Part shown: positions 1 through 6,240 of the stretch, piece after piece | Numbering within the stretch: position 1 is the first letter of the stretch | Layout: each line of letters starts with the position of its first letter | Source: Candidatus Woesebacteria bacterium | GTDB lineage: Bacteria; Patescibacteriota; Microgenomatia; UBA1406; GWC2-37-13 | NCBI GenBank assembly: GCA_017993865.1 | Contig: JAGOLU010000009.1 | Location: 1-16,589 of the forward strand | Direction: 5' to 3' | Length of the DNA stretch: 16,589 bases | The notes under the pieces: generated by a model | What the model was told of the DNA's origin: nothing | Database searches by the model: none | The model's input: only the letters and a program-made list of their open reading frames with translations | Made by a program: the position numbers and the translations under genes

Positions 1-460
1 TTTGAGTCCCGGTGAATGTTACTGTCTCACCAGGCGTTACCACGCCACTTGGGAAAAAGGACGCAACCACACAGGGCATCGATGCGCAGCTCAGCTCTGA
101 GAACTGTGTAGTGAACGTCATAAGGTATGATCGATTCGGTGTTGGTGTGTCAGCTTTAGGTGTTGAAGTATTTTCGCAGATAGGAATTATCTGATATGTT
201 GTGCTGTCTAACAGCGTTAGCGCAACATAATGTAATCTCTCATCCGCGGTGTCCGCACAGCTCTTGCTGTTGCTAGAGGTGGCCATTGATTGGGCTTTCC
301 CTATGTTCTCAACGAACAATGAGGTGTCTTTGTTAAAGTTGCCTTCAGTATTCTGACCTAGGAAACGGGGGAGGGTCAAACCAGTGATGATGCCAATTAT
401 CACCAAGACGATTAAGATTTCGATCACAGAAATGCCTTTTGCGCGATGAGTATTATTCAT
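1..460 (-). CDS. type IV prepilin-like protein (3' end outside window)
   Basis: A reading frame starts at ATG 460 on the minus strand and stays open to the window edge (153 codons visible). The N-terminus is a class III prepilin signal: a short basic leader (MNNTHRAKG) is followed by ISVIE and a hydrophobic helix at about residues 10-31. Cleavage by a PilD-type peptidase would fall after Gly9, leaving the conserved Glu at mature position 5. The first mature residue is Ile, not the commoner Phe. The rest looks like a Ser/Thr-rich globular domain with Cys at 68, 95, 125 and 130. The gene begins 12 nt after the stop of the prepilin gene at 473-1051, so the two are probably co-transcribed. No Shine-Dalgarno sequence is visible. 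It is most likely a minor pilin or pseudopilin; which one cannot be told without the C-terminus. Confidence 0.85.
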   Translation of the reverse strand, partial: MNNTHRAKGISVIEILIVLVIIGIITGLTLPRFLGQNTEGNFNKDTSLFVENIGKAQSMATSSNSKSCADTADERLHYVALTLLDSTTYQIIPICENTSTPKADTPTPNRSYLMTFTTQFSELSCASMPCVVASFFPSGVVTPGETVTFTGTQ

Positions 461-472
461 AATGATGATTTA

Positions 473-1051
473 CTACAATCCCATTTCACCTGTATCCGAT
501 CCGGCCGAAACCGAGACCAGCCCATACGGATCAAGACAATAGGTACATTGTGCTTCGGCACTATCTGCGTCTAGACAGGCATAGGTTTTGCCATCTGGAG
601 ATTTAAGGTCTGTACAGGTGGTAGATGGTGCGACCTTAGAAGTGTTCTCTAGAGCCACTGCTAAAATATATGTATTGCATACCGTTTTCCCCGATGCAAA
701 CGTAGCGCAGTCTGCTTCGGTATAATAATAGTCTGACTTATTTTTTGGATCAGTGGGCATGGTAAGATATTTTTTGCCACTAGATGGGTCAAGAATCGAT
801 TTCAGAGTTGTTCCCTTTGTGGCAGCAGTCTGCACAACCGGGTAGGTGGAGTTGTCTGATTTGTATACCTCAAGCGCACTTCTAATGTTTTCGAGATCAA
901 CCTTCCTGCGGCCATCTCTCACCGTTTTCATAGTCGCTAGATACGCCGTACCGCTGACCACGGTTAGCAGCGCAAGCATCACTACCACTATAAGTAATTC
1001 GACCAGCGTAAATCCTGACTCCCTGATGGTAAAAAGTTTTGAATTTTTCAT
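473..1051 (-). CDS. type IV prepilin / PulG-like pseudopilin
   Basis: This 192-residue protein opens with leader MKNSKLFTIRESG followed by FTLVELLIVVVMLALLTVV, the classic prepilin cleavage site (after Gly13) and N-terminal helix, with Glu at mature position 5. After the helix comes a typical pilin alpha-1 extension (RRKVDLENIRSALEVY), then a 'DNSTYP' turn common in PulG-type pseudopilins. The C-terminal half is Cys-rich (residues in CADTF-type, TTCTDL, YACLD and QCTYC contexts), suggesting disulfide staples in the extracytoplasmic domain. The mature protein would sit in the membrane until assembled into a pilus by the PilB/PilC machinery encoded divergently next door. It heads a leftward transcript with the prepilin at 1-460. 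A good extended -10 promoter lies just upstream. The family call is firm; major versus minor role is inferred, and minor is likelier. Confidence 0.92.
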   Translation of the reverse strand: MKNSKLFTIRESGFTLVELLIVVVMLALLTVVSGTAYLATMKTVRDGRRKVDLENIRSALEVYKSDNSTYPVVQTAATKGTTLKSILDPSSGKKYLTMPTDPKNKSDYYYTEADCATFASGKTVCNTYILAVALENTSKVAPSTTCTDLKSPDGKTYACLDADSAEAQCTYCLDPYGLVSVSAGSDTGEMGL

Positions 1052-1059
1052 ATGGACTC

Positions 1060-1089
1060 ATAATAACAAACATCATAAGGCCATTACAA
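1060..1089 (-). promoter_or_regulatory. promoter of the leftward prepilin genes
   Basis: On the minus strand a -35 like TTGTAA (1084-1089) is followed by 18 nt and an extended -10, TG-T-TATTAT (-10 at 1060-1065). Only 8 nt separate the -10 box from the ATG at 1051, so transcription would begin within about 0-2 nt of the start codon. Prediction by eye only. Confidence 0.55.
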
Positions 1090-1097
1090 GCACAAGA

Positions 1098-1140
1098 GTT
1101 TTAGGATGTCACACAAATTTGGAAGATTAGTCTCTAAAAC
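1098..1140. promoter_or_regulatory. inverted repeat between divergent pilus promoters, possible operator
   Basis: GTTTTAG (1098-1104) and CTAAAAC (1134-1140) form a perfect 7-bp inverted repeat, centred near 1119. That is close to the midpoint between the two divergent -35 boxes (1084-1089 and 1154-1159). A direct repeat of TTGCATA (1143-1149 and 1154-1160, 11-bp period) lies alongside. A regulator site is possible, but half-sites this short can arise by chance. Confidence 0.25.
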
Positions 1141-1153
1141 GCTTGCATACTCC

Positions 1154-1182
1154 TTGCATAGTCTGAAATAGTTTGATATCTT
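1154..1182 (+). promoter_or_regulatory. pilB operon promoter, leaderless type
   Basis: A -35 like TTGCAT (1154-1159), a 17-nt spacer and an extended -10, TG-A-TATCTT (-10 at 1177-1182), lie exactly 6 nt before the pilB ATG at 1189. The expected start of transcription coincides with the A of the ATG. There is no Shine-Dalgarno sequence. Confidence 0.5.
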
Positions 1183-1188
1183 GATACT

Positions 1189-2904
1189 ATGTTATCACCG
1201 AAAGTATATCTCGCTTCGCTTGTTGAGGCGGGGTATTTAGATCAAGTGGCCGCCGATAGACTTGAGCTTGAATCTCTCCAAACCGGGAAAGAAATCGAGA
1301 CATTGGTGCTTTCGTATAACCTAGCACCCAAAGATGCTCTTCTGTCTGCGAAAGCAAAATGCCTGAATGTCCAAAGTGTGAATATCGAAAACACCGCCGT
1401 CAACCCAGCCGCGATCAACCTTATCTCACGTAATTTGGCCACACATTACAAAATCATTCCCTACCAAGTAGATCTCGTCAATAAGGTAATAAAGGTTGCC
1501 ACAGGAGATCCGCTCAACCTGAACCTACAAAACTTCCTTGAGCAAAAAACCGGATACCATGTGACCTTATGCCTAGGTTATCCACAAGATATCGAGAAGG
1601 CCATCCCCACCGCATATACCCAGAGTCTCGCGCCCGATGTTACTCAAGCACTCGCAAACAACCAGGATTCAAAAGTAGAGACCCCGTCAGCAAGTCCAAA
1701 AGATCAGAAATCACAAAACATCTCTGAGTCTCCGATCACTAAGATCATGGATACTATTTTGCAGTTCGCATCCCAAAGCCGAGCGTCGGATATTCATATT
1801 GAACCTCAAACAAACCAGACCCGCGTGCGCTATCGAATCGATGGTATTTTGCAAGAGAAGTTGGTTCTGCCTGGCGCCATACACGAATCACTCGTATCGC
1901 GATTGAAAATCATGTCTGGTCTCAAGCTTGACGAAAGAAGAGTACCTCAAGATGGTCGGTTTAGCTTTAAAGCAAACGATACCGAGATTGACGTTCGTGT
2001 ATCAACATTACCTCTTGTGTTTGGCGAGAAGATTGTTATGCGGTTACTGCGCAAATCTGGGGGACTTCCCACACTTCCTGAGCTTGGGCTGCAAAACATG
2101 AATCTTAAACTTATTCAATCAGCGATCGAAAAGCCGTATGGTATCGTGCTTGTCACGGGTCCAACAGGAGCGGGAAAAACAACCACTCTCTATTCTATTC
2201 TCACCATCCTCAATAAGCCAACCACGAACATCGTAACACTCGAAGATCCGGTCGAGTATCAGATCGCTGGTATTAATCAGGTTCAAATAAATCCGCAGGC
2301 AGGGCTTACCTTCGCCACAGGTCTCCGATCGTTCTTACGCCAAGACCCCAATATTATTCTTGTGGGAGAAATCCGCGATGGCGAGACAACCCAGCTCGCA
2401 GTGCAAGCAGCTCTCACGGGACACTTGGTTTTCTCGACACTGCACACTAACAATGCAGCAACCGCAATTCCTCGTCTTATCGACCTTGGGGCAGAACCTT
2501 TCCTCATATCGTCTGTTTTGGTTGCGTCTATTGCGCAGCGTATTGCACGCAAGATCTGTGAGCGGTGTAAGATCCAATACAAGCCCGCTCCCGAGATACA
2601 ACAACAAGTATCCCAAATAATCTTCGGCAAGAGTGTCGAGCGCACAGACAGCATCACCTTATACAAAGGTACCGGGTGTGATGCGTGCGATCATACGGGG
2701 TTCCATGGACGAATTGGGTTGTTTGAAGTTTTGACCGTGTCTTCTGCGGTCAATAAACTCATATTGCAACATTCGTCTGCCGAAGCAATCGAAGCGCAGG
2801 CAGTCGCAGATGGCATGCTCACCATGCGTCAAGACGGATATCTCAAAGCCCTCTCAGGATATACAACTTTGGAGGAAGTTATCCGCTTAACAGATGTAAA
2901 ATAA
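1189..2904 (+). CDS. pilB: type IV pilus assembly ATPase PilB (GspE/PulE family)
   Basis: This 571-residue protein has the full layout of the extension motor. An N-terminal MshEN/T2SSE_N-type domain (about 1-140) is followed by a low-complexity linker (150-180) and then the ATPase. The ATPase shows Walker A GPTGAGKT (324-331), an Asp box LEDPVE (351-356), a Walker B region IILVGEIRD (389-397) with the catalytic Glu, and a His box GHLVFSTLHT. Two CxxC pairs (457/460 and 497/500) form the zinc-binding knob typical of PilB/GspE and absent from PilT. It acts as a cytoplasmic hexamer on PilC to drive pilin addition. The following pilT begins 2 nt after its stop, and pilC follows that. The start at 1189 is supported by a -10 box 6 nt upstream. 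GspE of a type II secretion system is the alternative, but adjacent pilT argues for pili. Confidence 0.96.
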   Translation: MLSPKVYLASLVEAGYLDQVAADRLELESLQTGKEIETLVLSYNLAPKDALLSAKAKCLNVQSVNIENTAVNPAAINLISRNLATHYKIIPYQVDLVNKVIKVATGDPLNLNLQNFLEQKTGYHVTLCLGYPQDIEKAIPTAYTQSLAPDVTQALANNQDSKVETPSASPKDQKSQNISESPITKIMDTILQFASQSRASDIHIEPQTNQTRVRYRIDGILQEKLVLPGAIHESLVSRLKIMSGLKLDERRVPQDGRFSFKANDTEIDVRVSTLPLVFGEKIVMRLLRKSGGLPTLPELGLQNMNLKLIQSAIEKPYGIVLVTGPTGAGKTTTLYSILTILNKPTTNIVTLEDPVEYQIAGINQVQINPQAGLTFATGLRSFLRQDPNIILVGEIRDGETTQLAVQAALTGHLVFSTLHTNNAATAIPRLIDLGAEPFLISSVLVASIAQRIARKICERCKIQYKPAPEIQQQVSQIIFGKSVERTDSITLYKGTGCDACDHTGFHGRIGLFEVLTVSSAVNKLILQHSSAEAIEAQAVADGMLTMRQDGYLKALSGYTTLEEVIRLTDVK

Positions 2905-2906
2905 TT

Positions 2907-3962
2907 ATGAATATTGCAGAACTTCTTGCCATCACTACTGAGCGAAAAGCTTCAGATCTGCACATTGTTGTCGGGTATCCCCCTTCTCTGCGAATCAATC
3001 GGCAGATGCATCAGCTCAATAGTATTCCCGAACTTACCAAAGAACAGACCCAAGAGCTCTTGTTGCCACTCATGAATGAGGTGCAGCGCAAAAGGCTCGA
3101 GGATACAATGGAGCTGGATTTCAGCTATGTAAGCGCCACGAATGAACGATTTAGAGTTAATTACTACTATCAGAAAGGCACAATCGCTGGCTCGTTTCGG
3201 CACATTAGCACCAAAATCCGCACGATAGAGGAGCTTATGTTGCCTCAAGCGTTTCATCAGTTTATCAAACATCCCTATGGGCTTGTGCTTTTCACGGGAC
3301 CTACTGGTGAAGGGAAATCGACTTCACTCGCCGCACTTATCCAGGAAATAAACGAGAATTCTGCCAAACACATCGTCACCATCGAAGATCCCATCGAATA
3401 TGTGTTCCCCCAGCGCAAAGGTGTCGTGAGCCAAAGAGAGATATCGCTCGACACATACTCGTGGACGAATGCCCTCCGAGCTGTGCTGCGACAAGACCCC
3501 GATATTATTTTTGTGGGAGAGATGCGTGATTATGAGACCATAGCGGCCGCACTTACCGCCGCCGAAACAGGTCATTTGGTTTTTTCAACCCTCCACACGA
3601 GCTCAACGGTCGAGGCAGTGAACCGTATTGTCGATGTGTTCCCTCCGCATCAACAAGCACAAATCAGATCCCAGCTTGCCGCGATGCTTCGGGTAGTGGT
3701 GGCGCAGCGGCTTATTGTCTCTACGTCCGAAACAAGCCCTATCGTTCCTGCCATAGAGATTCTGCAGAATACTTCGGCAGTTTCGGCACTCATTCGAGAG
3801 GCGAAATTCTTCATGCTCGATAGCATCCTCGAAACAGGGGATGATCACGGCATGATCATTATGGAGAAATATCTTGCCAAACTAATCCGCGAAGGAATAA
3901 TCACGAAAGAGGTGGGTATGCAAAATGCACTCCGCCCACAGTTGTTAACCAAGTATATCTAA
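2907..3962 (+). CDS. pilT: type IV pilus retraction ATPase PilT
   Basis: This 351-residue protein matches the usual PilT length. It lacks the PilB N-terminal domain and the zinc knob. It begins with the PilT PAS-like domain (SDLHIVVGYPPSLRING-type text at 16-32), then Walker A GPTGEGKS (131-138), Asp box IEDPIE (159-164), Walker B IIFVGEMRD (200-208) and a His box (222-231). Near the C-terminus SALIREAK (293-300) corresponds to the AIRNLIRE signature required for retraction in studied PilTs. The Walker A loop has Glu where Ser or Ala is usual. PilT hexamers depolymerise pili, so this organism should have dynamic pili useful for twitching, host attachment or DNA uptake. It lies 2 nt after pilB without a ribosome binding site, which suggests coupled translation. 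Confidence 0.95.
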   Translation: MNIAELLAITTERKASDLHIVVGYPPSLRINRQMHQLNSIPELTKEQTQELLLPLMNEVQRKRLEDTMELDFSYVSATNERFRVNYYYQKGTIAGSFRHISTKIRTIEELMLPQAFHQFIKHPYGLVLFTGPTGEGKSTSLAALIQEINENSAKHIVTIEDPIEYVFPQRKGVVSQREISLDTYSWTNALRAVLRQDPDIIFVGEMRDYETIAAALTAAETGHLVFSTLHTSSTVEAVNRIVDVFPPHQQAQIRSQLAAMLRVVVAQRLIVSTSETSPIVPAIEILQNTSAVSALIREAKFFMLDSILETGDDHGMIIMEKYLAKLIREGIITKEVGMQNALRPQLLTKYI

Positions 3963-3989
3963 TTTTGCTTGTGCGCCACCATTTTGAAT

Positions 3990-5192
3990 ATGAAGTATAT
4001 ATACAGAGCACTCAGCAACGGACAATATCTCTCTGGCAAAGTCGAAGCTCAATCGGAGAAGGAAGTTGTTGAATATCTTCGGGGGCTCAACTCTGTCCCC
4101 GTGTCAATCCAAACCGACAATTCGTTTACCACTCAATATCTGTCCAAACTTTTTGACAGGGTTTCGTCGGACGATATTATTAACTTTACCCGAGAGCTTG
4201 CCATCATGTTGAATGCCGGACTCACTATCACGGGGAGTCTCGATATTCTCAACCAGCAAACTGAGAAAAATAGCTTGCGCGCACTCTACACCAATCTACT
4301 GACCAGTATAAAATCGGGAGACAACTTCTCCAAAGCCATTAGTCAGCAACATCATTTCTCACGGCTGTATGTCGCGCTTATCAAGGCAGGAGAAGCCTCC
4401 GGAAAGCTCAACGATGTAATGTCCAAAATGGCCGACGATCTCGAAAAACAGCGTAACTTTATGAGTAAAGTAAAGGGCACTATGGTATATCCGATTATTA
4501 TTATCGTGGGCGTGATTGGAGTAATTGTGATTATGCTTATGTTCGTGGTCCCTCAGCTGGGCGGATTGTATAAAGATATGGGTGTTGAGCTTCCGCTCTC
4601 TACCCAAGTCATGATAGGGAGCTCAGAATTCCTTATGACATTCTGGCCCGTTATTCTCATTGCGCTAATCGTTGTGGCGGTGACCATACGTAAATTTTTT
4701 GCTATAGAACGGAACAAGTACGCACTGCACCGGTTCATCATCAAAATACCAAAGGTTGGGGATATTGTAATTAAGGCAACATTGGTAAGCGCGACCCGTA
4801 CACTTTCGCTCCTTATTCAATCGGGAGTACTTATGCTCGAGAGCCTGAGCATTGTTACCAATACTACAGAAAACGTCGTGTTTCAACAAGCCATGAAAAA
4901 TATTTATCGAAGCGTCCAAAACGGTGTAACTCTCTCTGATTCATTTCAAAAAGAGCAACTCTTTCCGCCAATTCTAATTCAGATGATTGCGGTAGGCGAG
5001 CGTACGGGTAAACTCGACGAGGTTATTCATAAGATTTCAGATTATTTTGAACTTCAAACAGACTCTGCGATCAAAACCGCTACAACACTTATCGAACCGC
5101 TTACACTTGTCTTGCTTGGTGGCGTAGTTTTCATTATCGTTATGTCTGTTCTTACCCCAATTTATACGCTTACCTCAAGCATCGGGCAATAG
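3990..5192 (+). CDS. pilC: type IV pilus inner-membrane platform protein PilC (GspF family)
   Basis: From ATG 3990 this gives 400 residues, normal for PilC. The frame extends upstream to a TTG at 3969, but the family start normally reads like MKYIYRALSNG, so the ATG is preferred. Two GspF repeats are visible (about 66-189 and 268-390), each with an ExxGxL-type motif (KAGEASGKL at 132-140; VGERTGKL at 335-342). Hydrophobic segments lie at about 166-188, 213-234 and 369-391, giving the usual three-helix topology. PilC couples the cytoplasmic motors PilB and PilT to the growing pilus. It follows pilT after 27 nt and is probably in the same transcript. It ends with TAG, after which a new promoter drives the pilin. 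Confidence 0.95.
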   Translation: MKYIYRALSNGQYLSGKVEAQSEKEVVEYLRGLNSVPVSIQTDNSFTTQYLSKLFDRVSSDDIINFTRELAIMLNAGLTITGSLDILNQQTEKNSLRALYTNLLTSIKSGDNFSKAISQQHHFSRLYVALIKAGEASGKLNDVMSKMADDLEKQRNFMSKVKGTMVYPIIIIVGVIGVIVIMLMFVVPQLGGLYKDMGVELPLSTQVMIGSSEFLMTFWPVILIALIVVAVTIRKFFAIERNKYALHRFIIKIPKVGDIVIKATLVSATRTLSLLIQSGVLMLESLSIVTNTTENVVFQQAMKNIYRSVQNGVTLSDSFQKEQLFPPILIQMIAVGERTGKLDEVIHKISDYFELQTDSAIKTATTLIEPLTLVLLGGVVFIIVMSVLTPIYTLTSSIGQ

Positions 5193-5207
5193 CTTGATGT
5201 TTATCTC

Positions 5208-5236
5208 TTGACACGCGTATATATTTCATACATAAT
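5208..5236 (+). promoter_or_regulatory. strong promoter of the major pilin gene
   Basis: A consensus -35 TTGACA (5208-5213), an optimal 17-nt spacer and CATAAT (5231-5236) make this the best sigma70-like promoter in the window. Transcription would start near 5243, leaving an AU-rich leader of about 44 nt before the ATG at 5287. This differs from the leaderless promoters elsewhere in the window. Confidence 0.75.
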
Positions 5237-5286
5237 GAGTAAGGAACGGAAACTTTATTAAAACGTTATTATTTTTTTATATTCTT

Positions 5287-5922
5287 ATGGTTCAGTCTCG
5301 AAAAAAAGGTTTTACACTTATCGAGCTTATTATCGGTATTACGATTCTTGCACTTTTGGCAGTAGGTCTGCTCGCAGCGCTTGACCCTGCTGAGCAATTT
5401 GCGAAGGCAAGAGATACATCGACTCGCAACACCTTGCTTGAAATTTACGGCGCTTTGCAAAGATATGAAGCAGCTCAGGAAAATTATCCAACAGCTGTTT
5501 CGGAATTAGTCGCTGGAACGGGAACATATGCTTCTAATGGCACTGCAGTAGGCAGTGGAGCAAGTAATATGGCCCAAGCGGTTACCGACTTAATCGCAAG
5601 TGGTGAGCTTAAGCAAAACTTTAAAAGTGCAGCCGGTACTGCTCTTGACAGGATATATATCTATAAGGATGCAACATACCAAAAACTAATGGTTTGCTAT
5701 AAGCCTACCGCAAGGTCATTCAAGATTGCTGCTGGCTTATTCCAGAACGCAGCAAACGCCTCGGTCCTTGGAGTAACTGCACCGAACGTGACAGCGGCAA
5801 ATGAGACTTGTGCAGCAAATGCAGCGAATCCCGTAATTGCTGCAGGTGCAGACCCAACACAATGTGACCTGGCCTCTACCATACCAGGCGACCGTGAATG
5901 TTGTGTCTATTGTGCTCAGTAA
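5287..5922 (+). CDS. type IV major pilin (probable)
   Basis: This is a 211-residue prepilin. The leader MVQSRKKG is followed by FTLIELIIGITILALLAVGL, with cleavage expected after Gly8 and Glu at mature position 5. The helix continues as DPAEQFAKARDTSTRNTLLEIYGALQRY-type text, followed by a YPTAVSEL turn. The remainder is rich in Ala, Asn and Thr and ends with a Cys cluster (CDLA...ECCVYCAQ). Evidence that it is the major subunit: it has its own consensus promoter and a strong terminator, so it can be expressed far above the pilBTC genes that precede it. The terminal C-x-Y-C pattern recurs in the prepilin at 473-1051. No Shine-Dalgarno sequence precedes the start; the leader there is a run of A and T. 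Prepilin identity is firm and the 'major' assignment is inferred. Confidence 0.92.
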   Translation: MVQSRKKGFTLIELIIGITILALLAVGLLAALDPAEQFAKARDTSTRNTLLEIYGALQRYEAAQENYPTAVSELVAGTGTYASNGTAVGSGASNMAQAVTDLIASGELKQNFKSAAGTALDRIYIYKDATYQKLMVCYKPTARSFKIAAGLFQNAANASVLGVTAPNVTAANETCAANAANPVIAAGADPTQCDLASTIPGDRECCVYCAQ

Positions 5923-5945
5923 GGTGTTCTTACTTTAACACTTAC

Positions 5946-5972
5946 CCCCTCACCACGCTGGTGAGGGGTTTT
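5946..5972 (+). terminator. rho-independent terminator after the pilin gene
   Basis: CCCCTCACCA (5946-5955), a CGC loop and TGGTGAGGGG (5959-5968) form a perfect 10-bp stem followed by TTTT. It begins 23 nt after the pilin stop. The opposite strand lacks a T-run, so it should work in one direction only. Confidence 0.92.
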
Positions 5973-6088
5973 GGCATTCTGGGCTCGCAAATTACGAAGC
6001 ATATAACATGACTCTTCTTTCTTGAGGTTATCTGTGGTTCTGAATATCAATCTTATCTAAACGGCATTCATTATCTTCTCGACAAGCT

Positions 6089-6222
6089 CGAAGAGTAACG
6101 TGTTACCGCTCGAGTGTAGCGGAAGCGAAATCGAGAGCCGAGTCATCCTGGGGAGTGTAAGCGACTCCTGGATCAACGTATTCCAGAATGCACTACGTAG
6201 GACGTGGCAAGCCAGGGTGACG
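6089..6222. repeat. intergenic inverted-repeat element, possibly dispersed
   Basis: The 268-nt gap 5973-6240 between two converging genes has no convincing frame. Its right half holds nested inverted repeats. GTCATCCTGG (6142-6151) pairs with CCAGGGTGAC (6212-6221), 9 of 10 positions matching. GGAGT and ACTCC (6152-6156, 6164-6168) form a small inner stem. CTCGA (6110-6114) and TCGAG (6131-6135) flank another. The wording 'GTCATCCTG...GGATC' and 'CGACAAGCTCGAAG' resembles dispersed intergenic repeats seen in many bacterial genomes. No second copy is present in this window, so dispersal is inferred. It may also serve as the 3' end of the leftward envelope operon. Confidence 0.4.
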
Positions 6223-6240
6223 AGAGTGTGCTATCTCCTG

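Noticed and set aside
846..1130. 94-codon plus-strand frame antisense to the prepilin
   Set aside because: It is complementary to the conserved N-terminal coding region of the prepilin at 473-1051 and has no recognisable product.
2283..2666. Overlapping frames on both strands inside pilB (2283-2666 minus, 2335-2616 minus, 2360-2620 plus)
   Set aside because: They lie within the conserved Walker B to zinc-knob coding part of pilB and show no domain, promoter or plausible composition.
3969..3989. TTG start for pilC, adding seven residues
   Set aside because: ATG 3990 gives the canonical PilC N-terminus, and the added residues do not resemble the family.
5235..5261. Eight-codon frame upstream of the pilin as a leader peptide
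   Set aside because: Its ATG overlaps the -10 box of the promoter and lies upstream of the expected transcription start.
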